A program made the position numbers and the translations under genes. This document shows, piece by piece, positions 34,704-43,085 of a DNA stretch of 64,000 nucleotides. The first letter of the stretch is position 1; each line of letters starts with the position of its first letter. This DNA comes from Devosia sediminis. Its GTDB lineage: Bacteria > Pseudomonadota > Alphaproteobacteria > Rhizobiales > Devosiaceae. The stretch spans positions 558,001 through 622,000 of the forward strand of contig NZ_JAEKMH010000002.1 in NCBI RefSeq assembly GCF_016411825.1. The letters run 5' to 3'. The notes below the pieces were generated by a model that made no database searches, was not told the DNA's origin, and was given only the letters and a program-made list of their open reading frames with translations.

Positions 34704-37700
34704 ATGTCCGACGCACAAACCGCCGCCCGTGCTGCCCTGCGCAACCAGAACTATGCTGATGAGGCAGAGTCGGTCACCAGACTCATTGCCCGCACGGGGC
34801 TCGATGAACAGGGGCGAGGCCGAATTTCGGCTGAGGCGGTCGGCCTCGTCAACGCGGTACGGTCCGGCACCAAGCTGGGCCTGATGGAAAGTTTCCTCGC
34901 TGAATATGGCCTCGACAGCGATGAGGGTCTGGCCCTGATGTCGTTGGCGGAGGCGCTGCTGCGGGTGCCTGATAGCGAGACCATCGATGCACTGATCCAT
35001 GACAAGGTCGGTGGAGCAGACTGGGCCAGCCATTTCGGCGGTTCGCCCAGCCCCCTGGTGAACTTTTCGTCCTGGGCGCTGAGTCTCACGGCCGATGTGC
35101 TAGGGGAGCCGGAAGTCGGGCCGAAATCGGCGCTACATAGGGCGGTGGCGCGGCTCGGTGAGCCAGTGATCCGGACAGCGGTCGGCCAAGCCATGCGGCT
35201 CATGGGAAGCCAGTTCGTCTTCGGCAGGACCATCGACGAGGCAATTGCCCATGCCAGAAAGCCCGAGGCCCAGGGCCTGCGCTATTCCTACGATATGCTG
35301 GGCGAAGCGGCGCGGACGCAGGCGGATGCCGAGCGCTATTTCCAAGCCTATCTCAATGCCATTAATGCCTTGGCGCCGCATTGCGTCCATGGTGCCGTAC
35401 GCGACAATCCCGGCATATCGGTCAAGCTCAGCGCTCTGCATCCGCGCTACGAAGTGGCGCAGCGTGACCGGGTCATGGCGGAACTCGTTGAATCCACGCG
35501 CAAACTGGCGCTGGTCGCAGCCAAGGCCAATATGGGTTTCAACATCGATGCCGAGGAAGCAGACCGGCTCGACCTGTCGCTCGATGTCATCGAAGCGGTG
35601 CTGGCGACGCCGGAACTGGCCGGGTGGCACGGGTTTGGCGTGGTGGTGCAGGCCTATGGCAAACGGGTGTTGCCGCTGATCGACTGGCTCGACGCCACCG
35701 CCGAAAAGCTCGATCGCACCATCATGGTCCGCCTGGTCAAGGGCGCCTATTGGGATGCGGAAATCAAGCGGGCGCAGACACTTGGGCTTCCCGGCTATCC
35801 CGTTTACACCCGTAAGGCGGCAACCGATGTGAGCTATATCGCAGCGGTTAGGCGGCTGTTCGAGACCAGCCGCATCTATCCGCAGTTTGCCAGCCACAAT
35901 GCCCATACGGCTGCGGCCGTGCTGCATCTGGCCGAGGCGGCCGGACGCGACAAGGGCAGCTTCGAATTCCAGCGTCTCCATGGCATGGGCGAACAGCTTC
36001 ATGTCGCCTTGCGCAAGAATCATGGAACAACGACAAGGATTTATGCTCCGGTCGGCGCCCACAAGGACCTCCTGGCCTACCTCGTTCGCCGCCTGCTGGA
36101 AAACGGCGCCAATGGCTCTTTCGTCTATCAGATTGCCGACGAGGACATTCCCGCCGCGCAGGTCGCCGAGGACCCCATCGGCAAGCTGCTTGCCCTGGGT
36201 CAGAACCTGCCCAATCCGGCCATTCCCGCGCCAGCAGAAATTTTCGGAAAGCGAATAAATTCCCGAGGGTTGGACCTTTCTGACAGCGTCGCCCTCGGCG
36301 TGGTTGCCGAGGGCCGGGAAGACTTTCGAGACCACCGATGGGAGTTTGGCCCCGGCACTGCCGTGATCAATCCGGCTAATCACGACGACGCGGTAGGTAC
36401 TGTGGCCGAGGCGACAAAAGCCGAGGTGGACCAGGCCTTTGCGTCAGCCTCGGCATCCGGTTGGGGACGTTATCCAGTAGGCGAACGGGCCGATATTCTG
36501 CGCCGGGCTGCCGATCTCTACGAAGCCAACCAGGCCGAGTTCTTTGCCCTCCTGGCCCGCGAGGCCGGAAAGACCTGGGGCGATGCGGTCGCTGAACTGC
36601 GCGAAGCCGTTGATTTTCTTCGCTATTACGCCGAACAGGCGGAAGGGCTGATCGACGCACCGCGCGGTCCGTTTGTCTGCATTTCGCCTTGGAATTTTCC
36701 CCTGGCGATCTTCACCGGACAGGTGGCGGCCGCGTTGGTGGCGGGTAATCCTGTGCTGGCCAAGCCGGCGCCGCAAACGCCTTTGACTGCCGCGCGGGCG
36801 GTGGCGTTGCTGCATGAGGCGGGCGTGCCGACCGATGCGCTGCAATTGCTGATCGGCGGGCAATTTGTTGGCGGACTGTTAACGTCAAGCACCGCACTTG
36901 CGGGTGTCGCGTTCACCGGCTCGCTGAAAACCGCCAGAGCCATCGAAAAAGCGATGGCGGCCAACGCATCGCCGCACGCGCCTCTCATTGCCGAAACCGG
37001 TGGCCTCAATGCCATGGTGGTGGATTCGACGGCGCTGACAGAGCAGGTGGTGCGCGATGTCCTCGCCTCGGCGTTTCAGTCGGCCGGGCAGCGCTGTTCG
37101 GCGCTCCGTATCCTCTATGTGCAGGAGGACGTGGCTGAGCACACGCTCCACATGCTCAAGGGGGCCATGGACGAACTGCGCTTGGGCGATCCGTGGGACC
37201 TCTCCACCGATATCGGACCGATTATCGACGGCGCGGCGCGCGACAAGATCGCTGCCTATGTTGCCGAGCGGCAGGACAGGGTGGTGCATCAGTTGCAAGC
37301 TCCGGAGCAGGGGACGTTCTTCCCGCCCACCGTTCTGCGGGTTTCGGGTATCGAGGACATGCCGGAGGAAATCTTCGGGCCGGTCCTGCATGTCGCGACT
37401 TTCCACGGCGAGGAGATCGACAAGGTCATCGCCGCCATTAATTCCTCGAACTATGGACTGACCTTCGGCATGCATACCCGCATCGCCTCGCGGGTGCGGC
37501 GGCTGGCCCGGCAGGTCCATGCGGGCAATATCTATGTCAACCGCAACCAGATCGGTGCCGTGGTGGGCAGCCAGCCCTTTGGCGGCGAAGGTCTTTCCGG
37601 CACCGGCCCAAAGGCCGGCGGTCCACACTATCTGTCGCGCTTCACCCAGGCTGGATCGGCCCTGCAGACCGGAGCACTCGACCTGCCCGGCCCAACCGGC

Positions 37701-38051
37701 GAGAGCAACCAGCTCCATGTCGCGCCGCGCGGTACGCTGCTTTGCCTGGGACCAACGCCGGACGACGTGGCGGCGCAGCAGGAGATGGCGATGGCGGCGG
37801 GCTGCGGGGCGCTGGCCAGCGAGTTGGATTTCGACCGGCTACGGACAGGGCAGGGCTTTGCAGCGATCGCCTGGTTCGGGGATGACGGAGAGCTGCGCGG
37901 CATTCGCATGGCGCTCGCGGAACGGGACGGCGCACTGTTGCCGATCCTGACCTCGACGGACGATATCGGCAGGCTGCAACTGGAGCGACATGTCTGCATC
38001 GACACGACGGCAGCCGGCGGCAATGCCTCGCTGATGGCAGCCGCGCTCTGA
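34704..38051 (+). CDS. putA: bifunctional proline dehydrogenase / pyrroline-5-carboxylate dehydrogenase PutA
   Basis: Oxidises proline to glutamate in two steps with FAD and NAD. 1115 residues: an alpha-helical arm, an FAD proline dehydrogenase barrel (about 150-450; ISVKLSALHPRYE, MVRLVKGAYWDAEIKRAQ, FASHNAHTAAAVL) and an aldehyde dehydrogenase domain (about 530-1010; ISPWNFPLAIFTGQVAAAL, AETGGLNAMVVDS, nucleophile Cys798 in AGQRCSAL). It has no N-terminal ribbon-helix-helix domain, so it is not a self-regulating PutA; the divergent Lrp gene fills that role. ATG at 34704 follows CTGAGG; the open frame to 34422 overlaps the regulator and is not used. Confidence 0.97.
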   Translation: MSDAQTAARAALRNQNYADEAESVTRLIARTGLDEQGRGRISAEAVGLVNAVRSGTKLGLMESFLAEYGLDSDEGLALMSLAEALLRVPDSETIDALIHDKVGGADWASHFGGSPSPLVNFSSWALSLTADVLGEPEVGPKSALHRAVARLGEPVIRTAVGQAMRLMGSQFVFGRTIDEAIAHARKPEAQGLRYSYDMLGEAARTQADAERYFQAYLNAINALAPHCVHGAVRDNPGISVKLSALHPRYEVAQRDRVMAELVESTRKLALVAAKANMGFNIDAEEADRLDLSLDVIEAVLATPELAGWHGFGVVVQAYGKRVLPLIDWLDATAEKLDRTIMVRLVKGAYWDAEIKRAQTLGLPGYPVYTRKAATDVSYIAAVRRLFETSRIYPQFASHNAHTAAAVLHLAEAAGRDKGSFEFQRLHGMGEQLHVALRKNHGTTTRIYAPVGAHKDLLAYLVRRLLENGANGSFVYQIADEDIPAAQVAEDPIGKLLALGQNLPNPAIPAPAEIFGKRINSRGLDLSDSVALGVVAEGREDFRDHRWEFGPGTAVINPANHDDAVGTVAEATKAEVDQAFASASASGWGRYPVGERADILRRAADLYEANQAEFFALLAREAGKTWGDAVAELREAVDFLRYYAEQAEGLIDAPRGPFVCISPWNFPLAIFTGQVAAALVAGNPVLAKPAPQTPLTAARAVALLHEAGVPTDALQLLIGGQFVGGLLTSSTALAGVAFTGSLKTARAIEKAMAANASPHAPLIAETGGLNAMVVDSTALTEQVVRDVLASAFQSAGQRCSALRILYVQEDVAEHTLHMLKGAMDELRLGDPWDLSTDIGPIIDGAARDKIAAYVAERQDRVVHQLQAPEQGTFFPPTVLRVSGIEDMPEEIFGPVLHVATFHGEEIDKVIAAINSSNYGLTFGMHTRIASRVRRLARQVHAGNIYVNRNQIGAVVGSQPFGGEGLSGTGPKAGGPHYLSRFTQAGSALQTGALDLPGPTGESNQLHVAPRGTLLCLGPTPDDVAAQQEMAMAAGCGALASELDFDRLRTGQGFAAIAWFGDDGELRGIRMALAERDGALLPILTSTDDIGRLQLERHVCIDTTAAGGNASLMAAAL

Positions 38052-38098
38052 GGCGACGAAAGGTGGGCCTATGCACCTGCTCCGCCCAGCACTGTTCC

Positions 38099-38192
38099 GC
38101 CCTCGGGCTTGACCCGAGGGCCAATCGCAACTTTCGCGAGCGTTAGCAGTGGTCCTCGGGTCGAGCCCGAGGACGGCTCGGTGGGTGGGGTT
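38099..38192. repeat. bipartite palindromic intergenic element, copy 1
   Basis: Two stems: CCCTCGGG/CCCGAGGG at 38100-38120 and GTCCTCGGG/CCCGAGGAC at 38152-38174, ending in a GTGGGTGGGG run. Related elements lie at 41690-41772 and 58740-58817. Not coding. No other structure was seen between putA and the arsR operator. Confidence 0.75.
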
Positions 38193-38219
38193 AAACCGTG
38201 CCAATCAATGCTTGACTCG

Positions 38220-38256
38220 TATTCAACCAGGTAGTATTCAACAAAACAGTTGAATA
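38220..38256 (+). promoter_or_regulatory. operator-like repeats before arsR-type gene
   Basis: TATTCAAC occurs at 38220-38227 and 38235-38242, and its exact complement GTTGAATA at 38249-38256. The last two form a perfect 8-bp inverted repeat with a 6-base spacer, 15 bases before the regulator start. Probable autoregulatory operator. Confidence 0.6.
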
Positions 38257-38271
38257 TAGATTGGCTGAACG

Positions 38272-38613
38272 ATGACCGACGCTCTGAGCACCACACTCGC
38301 CGCCCTGGCCGACCCGACGCGCCGCGCCATCCTTGCACGGTTGGCGACGGGCGAGGCGAGCGTTAATGAACTGGCCGAACCTTTCGACATGACCCTGGCG
38401 GCCGTCTCCAAGCACATCAAGGTGCTGGAATCGGCAGGCCTCGTGACGCGCGGCAGGCAGGCGCAATACCGCCCCTGCAAGCTGGAGGCCGCGCCCATGC
38501 GCGAGGTGGCCTCCCTAGTCGAATTCTACCGCAAGTTCTGGGAACAGAATCTCGATCAGCTCGATACCTACCTCAAGCATTTGCAGACCCCCAAATCCGA
38601 CACGACGAACTGA
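38272..38613 (+). CDS. ArsR-family winged-helix regulator
   Basis: 113-residue ArsR-type repressor: LADPTRRAILARLATGEASVNELAEPFDMTLAAVSKHIKVLESAGLV holds the helix-turn-helix. There are no metal-binding Cys pairs; this is the non-metal SdpR-like group that sits beside SRPBCC proteins. It is followed after 11 bases by an AHSA1/SRPBCC gene, a very common pair. The inverted repeat just upstream probably binds this protein. Ligand unknown. Confidence 0.93.
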   Translation: MTDALSTTLAALADPTRRAILARLATGEASVNELAEPFDMTLAAVSKHIKVLESAGLVTRGRQAQYRPCKLEAAPMREVASLVEFYRKFWEQNLDQLDTYLKHLQTPKSDTTN

Positions 38614-38624
38614 GGAGACGTGCC

Positions 38625-39122
38625 ATGAACGACCAGAGTTTTCCCAACCCGTTCAAAACCGAACTGCCCGACGATCAGCCGCTGATCATCATGTCCCGCA
38701 CCTTTGACGCGCCGCTGGCGCTGGTATGGAAAGTGTGGACCGAAATGGAGCACGTCGGCCAATGGTGGGGCTTCGGCAATAATACAGTGATCGAATATGA
38801 CGTGCGCCCCCGCGGCAAGTGGCGGATCGACAGTCTGTCACCGGATGGCACCAAATGGACCATGTTCGGCACTTATCTCGCCGTCGAGCCTAAAAGCCTG
38901 ATCCGGAACACCTTCGTGGTGGACGGCATGGCCCCGGAAGACGAGCGCTATTACGAGGAGCACCAGTTCGAGGAGCGAGACGGCAAGACCTTTTACCGCT
39001 CGATTTCGAACTTCCCCGATATCGCAATGCGCAATGGTGTCGTGGATACCGGCATGGAATGGGGCGCCAATGTCTCCATGGTCCAGTTCGACGCCATCCT
39101 GGAACGGCTGAAGGCGGAATAA
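38625..39122 (+). CDS. SRPBCC/AHSA1-domain protein
   Basis: 165-residue protein with the START-like AHSA1 fold, a hydrophobic-ligand-binding cup: SRTFDAPLALVWKVWTEMEHVGQWWG at the N-terminus and the closing helix GMEWGANVSMVQFDAILERL. It shares an operon with the ArsR-type gene; in such pairs its role is usually unknown. AGGAGAC precedes the start. A strong hairpin follows the stop. Confidence 0.9.
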   Translation: MNDQSFPNPFKTELPDDQPLIIMSRTFDAPLALVWKVWTEMEHVGQWWGFGNNTVIEYDVRPRGKWRIDSLSPDGTKWTMFGTYLAVEPKSLIRNTFVVDGMAPEDERYYEEHQFEERDGKTFYRSISNFPDIAMRNGVVDTGMEWGANVSMVQFDAILERLKAE

Positions 39123-39128
39123 GGAAAA

Positions 39129-39158
39129 AGCGCCCTCCCGGAGAGGGGAGGGCGCTTC
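39129..39158. terminator. bidirectional terminator hairpin
   Basis: A perfect 12-bp stem (AAGCGCCCTCCC and complement) with a 6-base loop between two convergent genes. The A-rich and T-containing ends allow use from both sides. Confidence 0.8.
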
Positions 39159-39167
39159 GAACATTCT

Positions 39168-39740
39168 CTAGTTGATGGGCGCTTCGGGTCCCGGGCGCTC
39201 ATACTGGCCGACGATCTCGCCGGCGGCGAGAACATGGCCTTCCATAGCGGCCAGCACATCTTCGCGCTTCGCGCCCGGCTGCACCGGAAGCTCTGCGATA
39301 TCGAGGGCGAAGACCTGGAAGTGATAGTTGTGGGCCGGATCGCCCAGCGGCGGGCGCGGGCCCACATAGCCGATCTGGCCCCGGCTGTTGACGCCCTGCT
39401 TGGCACCCTCGGGCTCCTGCAGCACGGGATCGCTCGGCAGGCCTTCGCGGATGCCGGTGGCATCGCCCGGCACGTCGAACAGCACCCAATGGACGAAGGG
39501 TTTTGGCTCGGCGGCATCAGGATCATCGACGATGACGACGAAGGACTGCGCACCTTCGGGTGCATCACCCCATTCGAGGGCCGGCGAGGCATTGTCGCCT
39601 TGTGCCGCATGAGCGAGGGGGATCAGGTCGCCATCGGCAAAGGTGCGCGCCGTCACGGAGAGGTCAGCTTCGGCGTCCACGAGGTTGATGGCGATGTCCG
39701 AAGGCGCCGGCTTTTCGGTGACATCAGGTGGGGTCGCCAT
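39168..39740 (-). CDS. YbhB/YbcL-type PEBP domain, downstream part of a frame-shifted fusion
   Basis: Phosphatidylethanolamine-binding-protein (Raf kinase inhibitor-like) domain: ARTFADGDLIPLAHAAQGDNASPALEWGDAPEGAQSFVVIVDDPDA, then FVHWVLFDVPGD and GYVGPRPPLGDPAHNYHFQVFALD. The same frame continues upstream without a start codon through NGILFRITADG, which completes the preceding dehydrogenase. So the gene appears to have been a fusion, now split near 39798-39801. The coordinates given start at an internal ATG (39740); if translated alone it is about 190 residues. Ligand unknown. Confidence 0.7.
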   Translation of the reverse strand: MATPPDVTEKPAPSDIAINLVDAEADLSVTARTFADGDLIPLAHAAQGDNASPALEWGDAPEGAQSFVVIVDDPDAAEPKPFVHWVLFDVPGDATGIREGLPSDPVLQEPEGAKQGVNSRGQIGYVGPRPPLGDPAHNYHFQVFALDIAELPVQPGAKREDVLAAMEGHVLAAGEIVGQYERPGPEAPIN

Positions 39741-39795
39741 CTCGGCCGCTTCCGTCGCGGCTTGGCCATCGGCCGTGATGCGGAACAGGATGCCG

Positions 39796-40974
39796 TTAAA
39801 AGTCGTCGGCCACCAGCAGGTCGCCATCGCTTGTCTGGGTGATGCCGGCCAAGCGGCTGAGGAAGCCATAGCCCCCATCCTCGCCTTCGATCAAAAAGCC
39901 TTCGGCAAAGTGGTCCCAGGTGACCGGCTCGCCTTCTGCGTTGAAGTCGATGCGAGAGATTTCGTAGCCGCTGGGCGGTCGCCGGTTCCACGAGCCGCGC
40001 ATGGCAACGAAGGCGTCGCCCCGATACTCTTCGGGGAAGGCGTCGCCGGTATAGAAGGTCATCTGCATCGGCGCGGCATGGGCGGTATAGCCGAGCGCCG
40101 GCTCCTCGCTCATTTCGGCCCACTGTTCGAGGGTGATGCCCTCGGGCGGATTGTCCTGCGGGTTGAGGCGCGAGAAGTCGTAGACATAGGGCCAGCCATA
40201 TTGCTTGCCTTGCTCGACGAGATTGAACTCTTCCTGCTGTTCATTATCACCCAGCCAGTCGATGCCGTGATCGGCGCCATAGAGGCGGCCGGTGTTCGGC
40301 TCCCAGCCGAAGCCGATGGTGTTGCGCAGGCCGGTGGCGAAGATCGTGCGGCTCGAGCCATCCGGCTTGGCACGCAGCATGGTGGCGCTTTCCGGATTGG
40401 TCTCGGCGCAGGCATTGCAGGTGGAGCCGGCGGAAATATAGAGCATGCCATCGGGGCCGATGGCGAGGGTGCGGTTCGGGTGCTGGCCGCCATCGGGCAG
40501 GTCGTCGATAATGCGGGTCAGCTCGCCAAACGTGCCGTCGGCGGCGATGGGCGCGGTATAGACCTCGTTGACGGTGGCCAGATAGACCGTGTCCTCATGG
40601 ATGGCGATACCGTGCATGCCGGGGCGGGCGGCCACGACGGTGAAACCTTCGTAAGTCCCGTCGCCGTCCTCGTCATCGAAACGGATGACATCGGCTTCGG
40701 TGCGGCGGGTGGCGTAGACATGGTCGCCATGGGTGGCGAGCATGCGGATATTGCCCATTTCACGGCCGGCCACGGCGACCGAAAACCCTTCGGGCACACG
40801 GATCAGCCCGGCGAGTTCGGCATCGTCCGACACGGCGATCGGTTCGGGTTCGAGAATGGCACCTTCAATGGTCACGTCGGAGTAAAGACCGACATTACCC
40901 TGCGGCTGGGCAAAGGCGGCGGCCGGCAGCAGGCAGATCGCCGTGGCGGCAAGGCGGGAGGGCAGGCGGGTCAT
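39796..40974 (-). pseudogene. PQQ-dependent sugar dehydrogenase-like protein, C-terminus lost to a frameshift
   Basis: Secreted beta-propeller of the PQQ-dependent glucose/sorbosone dehydrogenase family. A signal peptide is visible (MTRLPSRLAATAICLLPAAAFA), then IRVPEGFSVAVAGREMGNIRML, GQHPNRTLAIGPDGMLYISAGSTCN, TGLRNTIGFGWEP, YGADHGIDWLG and GSWNRRPPSGYEI. The frame stops after GDLLVADDF, one strand short, while removing one T from the TTTT run at 39798-39801 joins it to NGILFRI and the PEBP domain (ends 39168). A true mutation, a sequencing error or slippage would each explain this. Start at 40974 has GGAC upstream. Confidence 0.75.
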
Positions 40975-41185
40975 GGATCGTCCTTTCTGGGCGCTCGATG
41001 ACCATGCATCAGCGCTTTCGCGGACACTCTTGTGTCTGGGCGCGCAACGGTGCGGGGTGGCCAGGGTTGCAGGCGGCTGATGCAGATTGATCCGATTGCG
41101 GGGCGGACCGGCGAAGGGGCGAAAATCGCTTGACCTTGCCATTTGGGAGGGCCGCAGAAGGGGATGTCGCTTCAAGGAGGTCCCG

Positions 41186-41536
41186 ATGCGCGTCACTCTT
41201 CTGGCTCTGGCCATTGCTGCTTTTTCCCTTCCGGCTTTCGCCCAGGATCACACTGGCCACGGCGCCGCGTCCGCGGGGGAAAGCGTGGCGACGATCGGGT
41301 ATCGCGAAGCCAATGCGAAAATGCATACCGACATGGACATCGCCTATTCAGGCAATGCCGATGCCGATTTCATTCGCGGCATGATCCCGCACCATCAGGG
41401 CGCGATCGACATGGCGAGGGTCGTGCTGGAGCATGGTTCCGACCCGGAGGTGCGCAAGCTGGCCGAGGAGGTGATTGCGGCGCAGGAGGCCGAGATTGCG
41501 TGGATGCGGGAGTGGCTGGCGCGGAACGGGCTTTAG
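41186..41536 (+). CDS. secreted DUF305 (CopM-like) protein
   Basis: 116-residue exported protein: signal peptide [19 protein letters not shown], a His-rich segment after it (HTGHG), then the DUF305 ferritin-like signature [22 protein letters not shown] and a C-terminal helix pair. CopM-type members bind copper in the periplasm; the role here is not known, although a copper efflux locus lies 6 kb away. ATG at 41186 follows an AAGGAGG ribosome-binding site; the frame to 41087 is not used. Divergent from the sugar dehydrogenase-like gene. Confidence 0.88.
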   Translation: MRVTLLALAIAAFSLPAFAQDHTGHGAASAGESVATIGYREANAKMHTDMDIAYSGNADADFIRGMIPHHQGAIDMARVVLEHGSDPEVRKLAEEVIAAQEAEIAWMREWLARNGL

Positions 41537-41853
41537 CCATTGAGTTGTGCGCGCGCGGTGGTTCGGTGACCTATCTGCCGTCGTCACCACCCGGCTTGTC
41601 CGGGTGGTCCATACGTCCGCAAGATGGATTGCCCGGACAAGCCGGGCAATGACGGTGTTTGGAGATCGTGCGTTCCCAGGCATCACGCCGCCCTCGGGCA
41701 TGACCCTTCGCCATTCGGCACGCGCTGTAAGTGGTCGTCGGGTCAGGCCCGAGGACGGTATCGTGGGTGGGGGAGCTCTGAAACCGGGGGTTCCCGCTTT
41801 CGCGGGAATGACGCGGTGGAGGAGACGATTCTCGAAGCGCATTGCGCCGGCGC
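41537..41853. repeat. intergenic repeat cluster, no gene
   Basis: This 317-base gap holds three dispersed-repeat types: an element with CCCGGCTTGTCCGGG and CCCGGACAAGCCGGG arms at 41583-41653, a degenerate bipartite palindromic copy at 41690-41772 (GTCGTCGGG/CCCGAGGAC), and TTCCCGCTTTCGCGGGAA at 41791-41808. No credible coding frame. Confidence 0.7.
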
Positions 41854-42879
41854 TTAACCCCGTTCCGGCCGGGACACTGAATTGCGCACGATCAGCTCAG
41901 AACGCAGCAGCACTTCGCGGGATTTTGGCTGTTCCCCGGCCAGCAGTGTGAGCAGCAGTTCCATGGCGGCCTCGCCCATGCGATGGCGGGGCTGCTTCAT
42001 CGTAGTCAGCGAGGGCGTGAGGAAGCTGGCGAAGGAAATGTCGTCAAATCCCATGATCGAAAACTGCCGCGGCAGGTCGTAGCGGCGGGCATTGAGGGCG
42101 ATCATCACGCCCATGGCGCTGGCATCGTTGACGCAGAAGAAGGCGGTGGGCAGGGAATCGCGCACGAACATCAGCTCGGCAGCAGCGCGCCCGCTCTCCG
42201 TCGTGCCCTCGCCATCGATGACAAGGCGGGGATCGACGGCAATGCCGGCGCCGGCCAGGGCAGCGCGATAGCCGCCTTCGCGCAGCCGGGCAATCTCGCG
42301 ATTGGGCGCGCGCCCGACAAAGGCGATGCGCCGATGGCCTTGGGAGACAAGGTGCTCGGTGGCGATACGGGCGCCCTCGAAATTGTCGACGCCGACAAAG
42401 GGCACGTCGCTTCCGATCACCGGCTCGTTGACCGCAACCATGGGCGGCAGGCGGGCCTCGTCGGGGCTTTGCCCCAGGCCATAGGGCAGGTGGCCGGTAA
42501 AGAGGATGAGCCCGTCAGCCTGGTTGGAACTGATGAAGCGCAGATAATCGGTCTCGCGACTGGGATCGTTCTGCGTATTGCCGATCAGCACGCCATAGCC
42601 GCGCTTGCTGGCCTCGGTTTCGAGCCCGACGAGAATATTGGAGAAGTTGGGATCGCCCACATCGGGGGCGAGGATGAGGATCATGTTCGACCGCCGCATG
42701 CGCAGCGAGCGGGCCATGGCATTGGTGGTGTAGCCGGTGCGGGCAACGGCATCGGCAACGCGGCGGCGGGTGGCGTCGGCCACCTTGGTCGGTTCGTTGA
42801 TGGCCCGGCTCACCGTGGCAATGGAGACCCCGGCCATGGCCGCGACGTCTTCAATGGTGGCCAGCTTTTGCTGCTGCAC
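41854..42879 (-). CDS. LacI-family repressor of the adjacent sugar importer
   Basis: 341 residues: N-terminal LacI helix-turn-helix (TIEDVAAMAGVSIATVSRAINEP) with the hinge GYTTNAMARSLR, then a periplasmic-binding-type effector domain (LILAPDVGDPNFSNILVGLE, GDGLILF-like segment, FFCVNDASAMGVMIAL, ISIMGFDDISFASFLTPSLTT pattern). It is divergent from the ABC transporter operon, and two near-identical operator-like repeats lie between them. Effector sugar unknown; a ligand of the neighbouring importer or its phosphorylated form is likely. Confidence 0.94.
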   Translation of the reverse strand: MQQQKLATIEDVAAMAGVSIATVSRAINEPTKVADATRRRVADAVARTGYTTNAMARSLRMRRSNMILILAPDVGDPNFSNILVGLETEASKRGYGVLIGNTQNDPSRETDYLRFISSNQADGLILFTGHLPYGLGQSPDEARLPPMVAVNEPVIGSDVPFVGVDNFEGARIATEHLVSQGHRRIAFVGRAPNREIARLREGGYRAALAGAGIAVDPRLVIDGEGTTESGRAAAELMFVRDSLPTAFFCVNDASAMGVMIALNARRYDLPRQFSIMGFDDISFASFLTPSLTTMKQPRHRMGEAAMELLLTLLAGEQPKSREVLLRSELIVRNSVSRPERG

Positions 42880-42991
42880 TTGGCGCTCCGCCCTCCACGC
42901 CGGATTCCCGAAAGTCCAGCGCGCCCTTGCCCTTAGCAGATGCTGCTGGCGCCGCCAGCGTGATCCACAGGGTTCTCCTCATTGCCAACAC

Positions 42992-43026
42992 TGTAAACCT
43001 TTACATCATTCATGAAAACCTTTACA
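42992..43026. promoter_or_regulatory. tandem LacI-type operators
   Basis: TGTAAACCTTTACA (perfect inverted repeat, 42992-43005) and TGAAAACCTTTACA (43013-43026) begin exactly 21 bases apart, two helical turns, between the repressor and the transporter. Each is followed by TCAT. Confidence 0.7.
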
Positions 43027-43085
43027 TCATGGCTTGAGCAAAAGAGTTTCGCATCAAGCGGGCCAGGCTCGGGGGAGGGGTGAGG

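Noticed and set aside
39643..41001. 452-residue plus-strand frame opposite the sugar dehydrogenase
   Set aside because: Gly/Ala/Asp-rich frame typical of GC-rich antisense; the minus strand shows signal peptide and propeller motifs.
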